Made by a program: the position numbers and the translations under genes. Shown here in pieces: positions 47,801 to 55,600 of a stretch of 64,000 nt of DNA. This stretch comes from Solanum dulcamara (Eukaryota > Streptophyta > Magnoliopsida > Solanales > Solanaceae): positions 44,719,097 to 44,783,096 of the forward strand of contig NC_077242.1 of assembly GCF_947179165.1 (NCBI RefSeq), written 5' to 3'. The stretch's first letter is position 1. The number at the start of each line of letters is the position of its first letter. The notes beneath the pieces were generated by a model, which was given only the letters and a program-made list of their open reading frames with translations, did not search any database and was not told the origin of the DNA.

Positions 47801-48264
47801 AATAAGAGAAAACTCAATTCCAGATCAATGCATACATATATCAGATAAACCCTCGAAAATATCATAAGACTTTCAGATGATTTTTATACATCCCTACTGT
47901 TTTGTTTCAGAAAAATTGAGAAATTAATGTCCGAATTCTAAATAAAAATACTAATAACACATAAATTACAAAGAGGATGGATTATGGAAGCTGAATTTGT
48001 TTTGTTTTTCTGAGGTTGGAAGATTCTAGAAGAGATAAAAGAAAGTTTTACTTGTAGAGCAGCAGAGTCATCGGAACGAAGAGGATCAACAGAGACAATA
48101 ACTTTAGCGACTTGCGGGGAATCTGCGGAGGAAGATGAAGCTGCGGCTTGAGACTGCCATGATTTGGAGACAACTAAAGGACACTTCATTAACCACACTG
48201 ATCTGTCCCATTTTGTTGTATCCACTGTTATACTACTGTTGCTGTTTCCATGATCTTCCTCCAT
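29692..48264 (-). CDS. Transcription initiation factor IIF subunit beta (TFIIF-beta, RAP30 type), six exons
   Basis: TFIIF-beta pairs with TFIIF-alpha, binds RNA polymerase II and helps bring it to the promoter in the nucleus. Six exons (48,264-48,052; 47,241-47,133; 46,380-46,250; 46,167-46,093; 30,294-30,145; 29,811-29,692) join to 798 nt, 265 residues plus stop, with no frame break. That is close to the usual plant length. The N-terminal part (about 20-115) is the dimerisation domain, with VWLMKCP and KVIVSVDPLRSDD. Residues 108-151 contain EGKVEHKFDM and CRERTNKSM. Residues about 190-260 are the C-terminal winged helix (KRTRRDRGELEDIMFKLFER, QFLKEILNELCVYNKRG). Boundaries are GT-AG except intron 3 (GC-AG). 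Introns are 810, 752, 82, 15,798 and 333 bp; the fourth is full of transposons. The start has good context (GAAGATGG). It appears functional. The family call is from memory of conserved motifs. Confidence 0.93.
30145..30294 (-). CDS. TFIIF-beta exon 5
   Basis: The exon has 50 codons from DKKKTAPVKG to QETDQPA, between acceptor ATGCAG and donor GTATGT, phase 0. It contains the basic linker and first helices of the winged-helix domain. Confidence 0.94.
30713..30845 (-). mobile_element. SINE or RTE-LINE 3' end (TS/SolS type)
   Basis: CCCACAAGTGGAGTCTGGGGAGGGTGGATGTATGCAGATCTTACC-type sequence is preceded by an ACAACCAAAACAACAACATA stretch. In minus sense that is the (TTG)n tail typical of Solanaceae TS/SolS SINEs and their RTE LINE partners. 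Only the 3' end is clear. Confidence 0.7.
31591..32432. mobile_element. PIF/Harbinger-type MITE, 842 bp
   Basis: Terminal inverted repeats GGAGTCGTTTGGTTTG and CACACCAAACGACCAC enclose non-coding AT-rich DNA. The 3-bp TTA is present on both sides (31,588-31,590; 32,433-32,435). It has no transposase, so it is non-autonomous. An eight-unit 15-bp array lies near its left end. Confidence 0.8.
31621..31740. repeat. 15-bp tandem array, eight units
   Basis: TGGGATAAGTTATGW is repeated head to tail eight times, with two units varying. In translation it gives a meaningless HNLSQ/HNLSH repeat on the minus strand. Confidence 0.9.
33242..33796 (-). pseudogene. LINE2 (RTE type) ORF2 C-terminal part
   Basis: Minus-strand fragments read EIDEDVPHYI, VLCDKNMP, then KMRMLRWMCRHTRRDKIRNEDIQ and HVKRRNIDNPMRKCERL (33,366-33,650), then MTLDRRAWRS near 33,290. 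These are the C-terminal landmarks of plant RTE LINE reverse transcriptases. The sequence continues across the LINE1 insertion to 40,324. Confidence 0.82.
33797..33813. repeat. Target duplication of LINE1 (left)
   Basis: CCCAATTTCCTTGAATT here and CCCAATTTCCTTGGATT at 40,324-40,340 flank LINE1. They form a 17-bp duplication with one mismatch. The left copy runs into a short T run, the remnant of the poly(A) tail. Confidence 0.85.
34020..35170 (-). pseudogene. LINE1 ORF2 C-terminal part with zf-RVT domain
   Basis: The 34,920-35,219 part gives the RT thumb (PTKYLGLPLGSKNK). The 34,360-34,719 part gives LSRFFTEAKALWRRFIAGKYG and GLKTNFWNEIWKGDDSM. The 34,020-34,355 part gives the zf-RVT block (KPIWKLHSKGMFTVKSCYWR, WKTRSPVKVACFAW). 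Frames change between pieces. Confidence 0.85.
35178..36110. mobile_element. hAT-type MITE in LINE1, 933 bp
   Basis: Perfect terminal repeats TAGGGGTGTGCA and TGCACACCCCTA enclose AT-rich non-coding DNA with many ACCGAACC/GGTT motifs near the ends. The flanking octamers CTTAAAAT and CCTGAAAT agree at six of eight positions, as expected of a hAT target duplication. It sits between the RT palm and thumb of LINE1. Confidence 0.82.
35501..35818. repeat. 159-bp tandem duplication inside the hAT-type MITE
   Basis: Copies 35,501-35,659 and 35,660-35,818 are nearly identical; I see a single T/C difference (AATTTCAT versus AATTCCAT). It is a recent event compared with the rest of the element. Confidence 0.9.
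36111..37170 (-). pseudogene. LINE1 reverse transcriptase
   Basis: The 36,414-37,124 frame has SGLDGFTISSFKECW, FRPISLIGGVYKIISKLI, GRQIMDAALLANEM and KLDIEKAYDHVNW. The 36,244-36,498 frame has GLRQGDPMSPFLFLLTMEGL. The catalytic box FYADDALVF is intact at about 36,189-36,207 (YADD codons 36,193-36,204). At least two frame changes lie between these parts. Confidence 0.9.
37180..37330 (+). mobile_element. SINE (Au type) in LINE1
   Basis: GGTTCAAGCC at 37,206-37,215 is a polymerase III B box. It is followed by AACAGCCTCTGGCAAAATTG and by the GTAAGGCT-CGTA-AATAGACCC...CGCGAGCTTAGTGCGCTGGG body typical of Au-type SINEs. It interrupts LINE1 between endonuclease and RT. Confidence 0.8.
37331..38003 (-). 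pseudogene. LINE1 endonuclease, internally deleted
   Basis: The ORF2 start at 38,003 gives MNLKLLSWNVRGLN and then VCLQETKLN. Within about 20 nt the sequence jumps to TWFRG..YQSAARLDRF and then SDHSLVLLEFGKW, followed by FKFENWW. The N-terminal catalytic Asn and Glu motifs and the C-terminal SDH remain. The middle of the endonuclease (well over 100 residues in relatives) is missing. Confidence 0.82.
38000..39958 (-). pseudogene. LINE1 ORF1 (DUF4283-type, broken)
   Basis: The start Met is near 39,958 (MENIIYFTVGFKS). A TGA follows after about 28 codons. The 39,032-39,820 frame holds the DUF4283-like region (SRLFLFEFNSKVTAEQVMEG, IRLQWWNPLSG, WVKIVGLPLHLW). The 38,715-39,056 frame continues it, and 38,000-38,455 is the C-terminal linker. 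The final TGA overlaps the ORF2 ATG (ATGA). ORF1 proteins of plant LINEs bind element RNA. Confidence 0.83.
39959..40323 (-). mobile_element. LINE1 5' leader
   Basis: This is non-coding sequence between the 17-bp target duplication and the ORF1 start. It is rich in AGG/GGAG and CCACCGG in plus orientation. No protein family is recognised here. Confidence 0.6.
40341..41297 (-). pseudogene. LINE2 (RTE type) reverse transcriptase
   Basis: Minus-strand frames give GDLKDVESCRYFGYCRW and EEVKQAIHKMRGGRV near 41,120-41,270. They continue with LHMVFINLENTYNTISEQVLW and YIGVFKVMYD (40,616-40,942) and the catalytic box MLFVDDIVLIDE (FVDD codons 40,554-40,565). The sequence is that of an RTE-type LINE and resumes past LINE1 at 33,796 with QGN-EIDEDV. 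Several stops are present. Confidence 0.82.
41298..41885 (+). mobile_element. 5'-truncated RTE LINE, opposite orientation
   Basis: From GTGTGGAAACACTATGAGAG the plus strand encodes the RTE C-terminus (MRDKIRN, QDKVGVASMMDKMRRRR..RHVKRR), then a 3' UTR. It ends in CTATCGGAGACAACC...GGTAAGGTTGCGTACACTC...GGGATTACACTAGTATGTTATTG, the 3' end shared with TS/SolS SINEs. It interrupts LINE2 within the segment before GDKNIVLGD. Confidence 0.72.
41929..42118 (-). mobile_element. Copia element, 3' LTR (190 bp)
   Basis: TGTGAGAAATATAGG...CTATTCTAACA, 190 bp, the same length as the LTR at 43,500-43,689 and similar throughout. The 5-mer TTGTC precedes it (41,924-41,928) and follows the right LTR (43,690-43,694), a perfect target duplication. 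Confidence 0.93.
42119..42130 (-). other. Copia polypurine tract
   Basis: CTTGAGGGGGAG in minus sense directly precedes the 3' LTR, the classic plant Copia polypurine tract. Confidence 0.9.
42131..42850 (-). pseudogene. Copia pol remnant (RT/RNase H fragments)
   Basis: Minus-strand sequence gives KSSDQLADISLS (relatives: SEDQLADIFTK, RNase H end) and YSLKQSSQIWFGKF (relatives: GLKQSPRAWF, RT). The rest of pol and gag is absent, so the element cannot move by itself. Confidence 0.7.
42935..43385. repeat. About 50-bp tandem array in the Copia leader
   Basis: GATGGCACGGTGCTACRCAAAT-type units recur about ten times at 42,941, 42,991, 43,041, 43,082, 43,131, 43,181, 43,229, 43,275, 43,324 and 43,372. 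The spacers contain GAGAAAGTAGTCACCG. The array lies between the pol remnant and the primer site. Confidence 0.85.
43488..43499 (-). other. Copia primer-binding site
   Basis: GCTCTGATACCA, the complement of the initiator tRNA-Met site, directly abuts the 5' LTR. Confidence 0.92.
43500..43689 (-). mobile_element. Copia element, 5' LTR (190 bp)
   Basis: TGTGAGAAATATAGG...CTATTCTAACA. It pairs with 41,929-42,118. The whole element is 1,761 bp and non-autonomous. Confidence 0.93.
44020..44500 (-). pseudogene. LINE2 (RTE type), segment upstream of RT
   Basis: Minus-strand frames give KEKIQELGEKLMAM, NYIREPTREVLGVSKGN, WLWNGKVQGKVEVKKVAY and RCIKDENDKVLVEEA. These are consecutive landmarks between endonuclease and RT of plant RTE LINEs. 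The text breaks off exactly at the hAT-type MITE boundary (44,019). Confidence 0.8.
44540..45990 (+). pseudogene. LINE3: plus-strand L1-type LINE 3' part
   Basis: The plus strand encodes GGRLVLINSV, LPTYTMSLFPLQATMAKRI, LCQGRREKKFI (44,580-44,740), then the WRFTREEGALWKNV stretch and VRLWLDIWSG (near 45,160), and a zf-RVT remnant near 45,400-45,560. It ends in TACTTGGTGCTAATTATTAATG and an A-rich tail near 45,990. It is broken by many stops and a SINE. Confidence 0.75.
44741..44850 (+). mobile_element. SINE (Au type), 5'-truncated, in LINE3
   Basis: CTCTGGCAGAAATGCAAGAT, then AAGGCTGCGTACAATAGACC, CCCGGACCCTGCGCATAG and CGGGAGCTTAAGTGCACCGG, ending in a T run. It is the same family as the copy at 37,180-37,330, lacks the tRNA-like head and sits on the plus strand. 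Confidence 0.85.
46093..46167 (-). CDS. TFIIF-beta exon 4
   Basis: The exon has 25 codons, VIDNDRGVNMRPMPGMIG through SSSK, ending before donor GTATAC in phase 0. This is the conserved linker ahead of the winged-helix domain. Confidence 0.92.
46168..46249 (-). other. TFIIF-beta intron 3, GC-AG, 82 bp
   Basis: Exon 3 must end at ...CAG and exon 4 start at GTCATTGAT to give the conserved NRQIQVIDNDRG. The intron thus runs from GCAAATC to TGCAAAATCAG. No GT donor close by keeps the frame. Confidence 0.85.
46250..46380 (-). CDS. TFIIF-beta exon 3
   Basis: The exon is 131 nt after acceptor TCCTGAAG. It completes the split Gly codon, then encodes RVSMEGKVEHKFDM and ends KNRQIQ. The donor is CAG followed by GCAAAT, so the next intron starts with GC. 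Confidence 0.92.
46943..46982 (-). mobile_element. SINE/RTE 3'-end fragment in TFIIF-beta intron 2
   Basis: CACCAACAGCATACCCAATG and TAATCCCACAATGTAGGGG match the (TTG)n-proximal end of TS/SolS SINEs in minus orientation. Only about 40 bp is recognisable. Confidence 0.55.
47133..47241 (-). CDS. TFIIF-beta exon 2
   Basis: The exon is 109 nt between acceptor ATATACAG and donor GTAAGT. It encodes FTMEMGGNDVGN...YSLNMFQDFVPMC...SETGQ and ends in phase 1. This is the second half of the dimerisation domain. Confidence 0.93.
48052..48264 (-). CDS. TFIIF-beta exon 1 (coding part)
   Basis: The exon has 71 codons, beginning MEEDHGNSN and ending SDDSAALQ, and is followed by donor GTAAAAC (phase 0). 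The open frame extends 55 codons further upstream. I took the internal Met because plant relatives start close to the VWLMKCP block and the upstream part looks like 5' UTR. Confidence 0.92.
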
Positions 48265-48430
48265 CTTCGTCGGCTGTTTTGATAGGTTTTGATTCTGCTC
48301 CTCCGATTTCGACGGTGAGAATGTCTGAATTCGAGAAAGAGGACTGAAGTGGACTGATATTGAAACCGGCACGGGTCGGATAGAAGACTTGAGTCCATAT
48401 GGATGGCAATTGGGGCAGCGCCTATGCAAA
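48265..48430 (-). promoter_or_regulatory. TFIIF-beta 5' UTR region
   Basis: The sequence between the start codon and the point near 48,430 where composition turns strongly AT-rich is CT/GA-rich and open in the exon 1 frame. It is probably transcribed leader. The transcription start cannot be placed by eye. Confidence 0.5.
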
Positions 48431-48879
48431 AACTACATAATTACACATATTTTATTAAGGAAAATTGACATAAATATACTATATAAGAAAATATTTATCA
48501 TTTATAATAATAATATTTTTCTTCACTGAACAATATAATACAATTTTAATATATATTAGCAAAAATAAATTATAAAACTCATATAATACAAGTTTTATTC
48601 ATTGATAATTTATTTATCACATACTTTAATACACTTATAATACATTGTGTCAATTTTTTACCAAACAAGTATAATATATTTTAAAATACTTATAATACAT
48701 TTATATTACATGTATAATTCACTTTTAATACATAGTAGATATATCATAATATTGCTATATATTGCTATAGATAGTAATAAATAAAAAGTATCGCTAAAAT
48801 CAGTAATTATTTATTAAAAAGTGTTTTTTCTAGTAATTTTGGCTTTTATTATCCTATATAGTATTATTATTTATATTTT
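48431..48879. other. AT-rich upstream region of TFIIF-beta
   Basis: Very AT-rich sequence with ATAATACA-type simple motifs and no gene. It includes the promoter of TFIIF-beta. The next transposon, the element C LTR, begins at about 48,880, only some 600 bp from the start codon. Confidence 0.45.
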
Positions 48880-50741
48880 TAATGAGGACTCCCCACAATG
48901 AAGTGTAATGTCTTGTCGTCGAATCATGAGGACTCCCCACAATAGAAGTAAGCAAGCTCAACTCTACTCACGAATAGGAAGTGCATGAGGATCGTCTGTC
49001 TCTACATTATGATACAATGAAGGCAAAAAATATGTGTTAGTATATGGAATGCACTAGGTATGTGAGAACTATGTATGAACAATGAAAAGAGAACATAATC
49101 AATATGGGCATGGGATGCATGACCAACATCTTTAAAACATGAGTAAAACATTGAAAATCTGAAAAACATCATAATCATATGGCCAATGCCCAAAAATATC
49201 ATCATGATAACTTTATACCTTTTCATATACCTTGGTGTGGGACAGGACTTTTAACCGACATATAAGACTTTGCGAACTATAACATGGAACCTGATCTAAC
49301 TCTCATAACAAGAAGGAAGAGGCTACTTTGCCAAGGTAGACTCTGTGAGAACATCATAACATCATGAGCTATATGTGGACCCACTAGTTAGGCCATAATG
49401 GCATCATAAACCTACGTGAATAATGTAGTTAGGGACTAAAGATTGCTACTAGGATTCCCTTGGGTAGCTACTTTGGCTACCGAATTGAACCCCGCCTTAA
49501 AACCCTCTCGGTGCTTAGTAATTATCCCAACGAAAGGCATAAATCATAGTCATTAACATCATTAAGAAAGACAATGAAAGATATCAATCCTTACCGTAAA
49601 ATAATCATAAGAGTAGCTCATTAACATGATTGATTCATGAGAATCCATGAGTTGGTGAGACTGTCATTTCACCTCTTTAACATGAGTTTGTGAGAATTAC
49701 CTTTCACACTATAGATACTTGCTTGAAATGTCATTGAAACAACATTCATAAACTTTCATGAGTCATTCATAAGCCTTGATAATCATTCATAAAGTATTCA
49801 TTGAAATCCCTTGAAATTCATGATCATAATTCATTGAAAACATACTTGAAAATATCATATGGCATGGGTCATTGAAATTCAACTTGAAATCATGCAATGT
49901 AATTTAAAAATTATGCATACTTTGATCAATAATCATAAGATAAATCATAATCATAAGATAAATCATAATTAAGAAGACCCAATGCAAATTCATGAAAACT
50001 TGGGCTTAGAAGAAGAATTCATAAAAGAGATTTTGAGAAAAACCTTGAGACTCCATGGATGAAGGGATCCATGGATAAATTCTCAAATACCTTAGAATTA
50101 AGAAACCATAATTTGCTCTTGACTTGGAGACATGACTTGATTTCTCTTAGAATTAGCTTGAGGAAGAAGAACACTTAAAGAGAACTTTAGTGAGAGAATT
50201 TTGACTCTGGGTGTTAGGGTGAGAATGAGAGAATTAAGAGGGTTTAGGGTGATTAATAGGATAGAATAACCCCCCAAAACCATCCACGTTCATTAATGAG
50301 TCAATTGGGAAAAGACCAAAATACCCCTAACTTAACTGAATTGGGCACCTAAACGAAAGGGCCACCACTGCCCGTGAAGCTCACCACAGGTCTTAGTGAT
50401 GATTGTGATCCTGACGGCTAGACTGGGTCAGGAGGGGTGGCTTCCACAGAAGCCATCATGGCTCATGGTGCTCACCACGGATCGTGGTCCCCATCGTGGT
50501 CCTCACCCTAACTCAAGAGTCTTAGGGGTCAAGTTCACGGACAACTTCATAGTTCGTGATACGCACCACAGTCCGTAGACCTTTCCTCTTTGACTCCCCT
50601 TGACACCTACACGAACCCTTTCCACGAGTTGTGAAGCTAGATACGGCCCATGAAAGATCTCGTGGTCAGCATCTATGCAATATTTCTATGAAATTTCCTT
50701 TAAACCTCATTTTCTGACTTGCCAACTTCTGAGGTCTTACA
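48880..50741 (-). mobile_element. Element C 3' LTR, truncated at its U5 end
   Basis: From about 48,950 the sequence matches the element A LTR (the block ending in a GTGTTAGTATATGGAATG-like stretch, the ACTCCATGGATGAAGG block, CCACGG palindromes at 50,340-50,690). It ends GAGGTCTTACA, followed by a purine tract in minus sense. The usual TGTCATGACC end is absent. An 18-bp direct repeat, ATGAGGACTCCCCACAAT, at 48,882 and 48,926 marks the broken end. Confidence 0.8.
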
Positions 50742-50757
50742 ATATCTCCGTCTTGGG
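50742..50757 (-). other. Polypurine tract of element C
   Basis: In minus sense the sequence before the LTR reads CCCAAGACGGAGATAT, similar to the tracts of elements A and D. Confidence 0.65.
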
Positions 50758-51025
50758 AACATTCGTCCTTGAATGAGACTCAAACTAGCATGAATAGATT
50801 CAGAAAGAGACATAGCAGCCCATAGTGAATGCAAAACATATCAAAAATGCATAAAATCATGGAATAATCAATCTCAAGCTAAAACATGACTTTCAAACTC
50901 ATTCCATGAATATGAAAGCATAAGAATGACTGAAACACATAGATTTGACGGAGTGGATCATGAAGGAGCTCAATACCTCAACAAGGAGGGGAAGGAAAGA
51001 TATGAGGATAGTGTGACATCATATC

Positions 51026-53565
51026 TGTAGCACCCCCTTTGGGAGGATGCCACTTGCGAAACAAAATGTAGTTTTACTTTTTTTTTTAAAATCACAAATA
51101 GTCAACATCGTTGCGGGTACATAAAACTAACAAAACTCGAATTAGTAGTTATTACAAAATTATTATCCTCCTTTGTGCAAAATGACCAGCCAATATATAA
51201 ACGTAGTACAGGCACGACTTGAGTTAAAAGCACGCTCCAAAGTAGCAAAACTAGTCACCCTGTTCAAGTTACAAGCATATAGTTTTGTTTTCACAAGCCA
51301 CATGTATCATGTACAAGTCCTCCAAAATATTTACAAATATTAGATGCATATGCAGATGCGATTTTCATAAGGACTCCAAAAAGTCTACTCCAAATGGCCA
51401 TCTTCATACCTCATCCCGCACATTACCTACGATAAAAAATAACTATCGCTAAGCATAAAGCTTAGTGGTGTAAAAACTTTGGGCTTGGAGCTATTAAATT
51501 CTTCAACTCCCTGGTTCATCGCAGGTGGCTCAATAAGGTAAAAGTAAGCCCAAGTGAACAAGTATATCAAAGTATCAAATACAAACCTTAAAGAGTTTCA
51601 AAATCAATATCAATATTCGAAGGCTCAAGTATCAAGAAACTTATAATTCAATTCGAAAGAATTGTCAAATAGTCAGTTTCACCCAATAGGCACGTCATGC
51701 CTTCACACTAAACACAATCAATATCAAGATGGACAGAAGCTCCAAAATCAATAAGGACCAAAGCCCATATCAAGAAGGGTCATCACTTAATATCAAGAGA
51801 ATCAAGAACCATGTTGAAAGTAGCTTTCCACTCGTACTCGAGAATGGATGAAACCCCATCGTCATGACGAAATATAAATTCAATGTCAAGATGGGTAAGA
51901 TCTGAATCGAGAGGCATTCCAATATCGATGATAAGTCACCATAACAAGAAGGACAAAGTTCCATCAAGAATGCAAAATGATCAAGCAATTCGTACAAGTG
52001 GGCGATTTAGCGAAAGTTTTGCAATACTTGAGATAATAGTCATATCAAAATACAAAACAAGGAGCAAGGAAACAACCCATCAATATACTTCAAATTTTAG
52101 AAAAATAAAATATTTTAAGTTCAAGTTTATACACAAACCTTGGCGTTTTAGCATACAATAGGTTCTACCACAACTCGAGGAGCTCAATTCCTCTCTGCTA
52201 TAGATCAACCAAAATCCACTTCGTCAAACAGTTCCTCTTAGCTTGTATAAGAACATATACACCTTAAATACACAATCAAATATCTACTTAAGTTTAAAAG
52301 TCTCATCATATCAAAACTAAACATGAAATTAATAAAAATCAGCCAACTATTCAAACCGGAATTTTAGATAGCCTCCTATCTTGTAGTGTTGCTCAGGTTC
52401 GAAGGGGTAAATGGGGGAAATAAGCTTTGTGGACTCAATAAAAGTTATATACATGTGTCTTAGGGTCGCATATAATTTTGAATCACCCCTACAACAATTC
52501 TGTACAAAAAGATATGCCCAAAATACCAACAGCTGTCCATGTAGGATTTCCAAAATAAAATCTGGGCAGCACCTCCCCTATACTTCATCACCCTTTTTAA
52601 GAAAGCTAAAAGCAAAACTGGGTTTCCGAGCCTAAATAAAAGTTATAGCCCTATGAAATAGATTTCCAAAATATCTTGAATCACTCGAAATGAAGCTTTA
52701 CAAAAGGAGTTATACTAATATTACTAATGGAAGCCATATCCAAAAATGAGTTTGCTATCAAGAACAAGAACCTCCTCGCTGCCCCAACTGTAAATTTTAT
52801 GTTGTTAAACACCGCTACTTAACTGAAGAATACCTTAGACAATTAATTAATGGAAAGAAATCAGAGGGCTTATCTTAATTGGCCAAAATCGTAGCTCTCT
52901 TTCTCCTTTCTCATGATTTTTCTCCAAGTCTTTCTAAGTTTCTCCAAGGAAAGATGACTTAATGACTTCCTAGTCATCTTAACATGTATATATATGCTCC
53001 CTTAAAGTGTGACACATGGCAGCCCCTAGGGGTGATATATGTCCAGCCCCTAGGGCGCCACCTCATTCATGCACCCAATCCAAAGCTGCCACGTGGCAGC
53101 ATGATATCGACCCCAAGTAGGTGTGTCTCCTACTTCATCCAAGTAGGTGCGTCACCTACTTCATCCAAGTAGGTGCGTCACCTACTTCATCCAAGTAGGT
53201 GCGTCACCTACTTAGTCCAAGTAGGTGCGTCACCTACTTAGTCCAAGTAGGTGCGTCACCTACTTAGTCCAAGTAGGTGCGTCACCTACTTAGTCCAAGT
53301 AGGTGCATCACCTACTTCATCCAAGTAGGTGCATCACCTACTTATTTCAAGTAGGTGCTACGCCTCTTTTTTCCTCTTTTGTGGGTTCGTAATCTCGTCT
53401 CACTTTAAGAACCTATATAATCCTTGCTACCTAAGCTCGACGTGTACTCAAGTAGCTTTGTTATGTGAGACATCCCAATCAATAGCTTACGTAGAACTTC
53501 ATAGATAACATGGATCACCTGACAATCCTTTATAAAAACCATAAAAAGAAAATTGTGGTGTTACA
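51026..53565 (-). mobile_element. Solo LTR with a hairpin array, in element C
   Basis: The insert starts TGTAGCACCCCC and ends GTGGTGTTACA, 2,540 bp, between perfect ATATC target duplications (51,021-51,025; 53,566-53,570). Element C pol continues on both sides. Its right part (53,370-53,450) matches the U3 of the B-family LTR in reverse complement (GTGGGTTCGTAATCTCGTCT, CACTTTAAGA), so it is a diverged relative in minus orientation. No coding region. Confidence 0.88.
53113..53372. repeat. 26-bp hairpin array, ten units
   Basis: Units start at 53,113, 53,139, 53,165, 53,191, 53,217, 53,243, 53,269, 53,295, 53,321 and 53,347, an exact 26-bp period. Each core is AAGTAGGTG-CGT-CACCTACTT, a perfect 9-bp inverted repeat with a 3-nt spacer. 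The outer units have decayed more than the central ones. The B-family LTRs carry only two such motifs at the same relative place. Confidence 0.95.
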
Positions 53566-53570
53566 ATATC

Positions 53571-54850
53571 AGTTTCTCCCTCCTATGTAGCACCTTCAAC
53601 CTTTTGGTTCATCCAAACACCTTAACTGAAGCTATTTCCTTTTTTCCTCAGCTTCCTAACTCGTCGATCTAAGATATCAACCAGAACCTCCTTATATGAT
53701 AAACTCTCTTTTACACCAATGCTATCCAATGGCACAATGGATTTAGGATCAACGCCAAACTTCTTCAACAAAGACACATGGAACACTAAATATACCGATG
53801 CCAACTCAAAAGGCAAATCTAACTCATATGCCACATTGACAATCCACCTCAAAATCTAATATGGACTTACATAGTAGGGACTAATCTTCCCTTTCTAGTT
53901 AAAACACATCACACCATTCATGGGTAAAATTTTCAAGTAAACCCAATCATCAAACTTAAATTCAAGATCTCTTCTTATCACGTCGGAATAGGACTTTTGT
54001 CGTCTCTGGTCAATCTTCAATCTTTCTCTAATCAATCTAACTTTATCCATAGCCTCATGCACCAACTCGGGTCCTATCAAGTCAACTTCACCAAATTCAA
54101 AACAACCAATAGGAAACCTACACCTCCTACTATATAAGGCCTCAAATGGAGCCATCTGAAATTCTATCAATGACAAATGACCATCCCAGTTACCGTTGAA
54201 GTCAATGAAATAGGCTTTCAATATGTACTCTAAGGTCTGAATGGTACACTCGGCTTGACCGTTATCTGAGGGTGAAAAGTAAAGTTGTACTAAGATTAAC
54301 TTGAGTACCAATATCCATTTGGAAATATGTCCAAAATTGAGTGTGAACTGAGTATCTCGGTCTAAAATAATAGACAATAGGACACTATAAAGCTTAACTA
54401 ATTCCCCGATATATAATCTAGCATAGTCCTCAGCTGAATGAGAAGTCTTAACAGGAAGAAAATGTCTGACTTAGTCATTCGGTCAACAACCACTCAAATC
54501 AAATCATATTGCCTACGGATACGAGGCAAACCTATAATGAAATCCATATTCAAGGCTTCCCACTTCTAAGTAGGAATCTCAATATCTTGAGCCAAACCTT
54601 CGATTTTTTATGCTCAACCTTCACTTGTTGACAATTAGAACATTTAGCCACAAACTCTGCAATATCTCTTTTCATGCCATTCCACCAATAAACTTTCCTC
54701 AAATAATGATACATCTTTGTGAAACCTGAATAAATAGTATAGTGCAAACTATAATTTTCAGACAATATCATTTTCCTTAAGCCTTCAACATCAGGAACAG
54801 ACAATCGACCTAGATATCTAATAGACCATCTCCCTCTTGGGAGAAAGACT
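53571..54850 (-). pseudogene. Element C integrase with chromodomain-like end (broken)
   Basis: The 54,550-54,804 frame has the zinc-binding part (YHYLRKVYWWNGMKRDI, CSNCQQVK). NMDFIIGLP near 54,535 keeps the first Asp, SIILDRDTQF (53,895-54,377) the second, and NGQAECTIQ the Glu. The 53,622-53,852 frame has VYLVFHVSLLKKFG and ILDRRVRKLRKK. Frameshifts and a small deletion around EFQMAPFEALYSR break it. Confidence 0.84.
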
Positions 54851-55600
54851 CAATGGCTTTTTTTCGACAACTACTTTCTTCAACTCAACCAAAGTATGAT
54901 CATTATCTTGCTTAGTCTTAACATTCGTCACAAGAAATAATTCAGAACCATTTTGAACACCACCACCACCATCCTCAGAATCAACCAAGCGAACACTCAA
55001 ATGGGCTAATCTATGAACATCACAAACTGAGTCCTTCTTTGCATCCTTAACCTGGGCAACACTATTCATGGACAATCTACTAAGAGCATTAACAACCACA
55101 TTCACTTTACCCCGATGGTATAATACAGTCATGCCATAGTCCTTCAATGACTCAAGCCATATCCTTTGTCGAAGATTCAAATCCTTTTGAGTGAATACGT
55201 GTTGCAAAATCTTATGATCGGTGAATACATCAATATGGACTCCATAAAGGTAGTGTCTCCAAATTTTCAAAGCAAACACTACCGCTACTAACTCCAAGTC
55301 ATGAGTTGGATAGTCTTTTTCGTTCACCTTGAGTTGCCTAAAAGTATAGGCTATCACCTTACCATTTTACATCAAAAAGCAACTAAGATAAACTCTTGAA
55401 GCATCACAATAAACAACAAACCCATCGGATCATTCTAGCAAAGTCAATACTAGAGCAGAATTCAGCCTATCTTTCAATTCTTGGAAGCTTTTCTCACATG
55501 CCTCGGACCATTGGAATTTCACCTTCGATTGAGTCAAAGTAGTCAAGGCAATGCAATGGAAGAAAAACTTTCCACAAGCCATCTATAATAACCAGCTAAG
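54818..55600 (-). pseudogene. Element C RNase H region (broken)
   Basis: The 54,818-55,357 frame has the long stretch [47 protein letters not shown] and YHRGKVNVVVNALSRLSM. It covers RNase H almost completely. A frame break near 55,360 separates it from the RT connection. Confidence 0.87.

Noticed and set aside
48265..48429. Upstream Met extending TFIIF-beta by 55 residues (MHRRCPNC...)
   Set aside because: The family starts shortly before the VWLMKCP block. The extension is low in similarity and composition fits a 5' UTR, whereas the internal ATG has good context.
53113..53372. Regular repeat array resembling a CRISPR array
   Set aside because: The units are contiguous 26-bp tandem copies without unique spacers, in an LTR of a plant retrotransposon.
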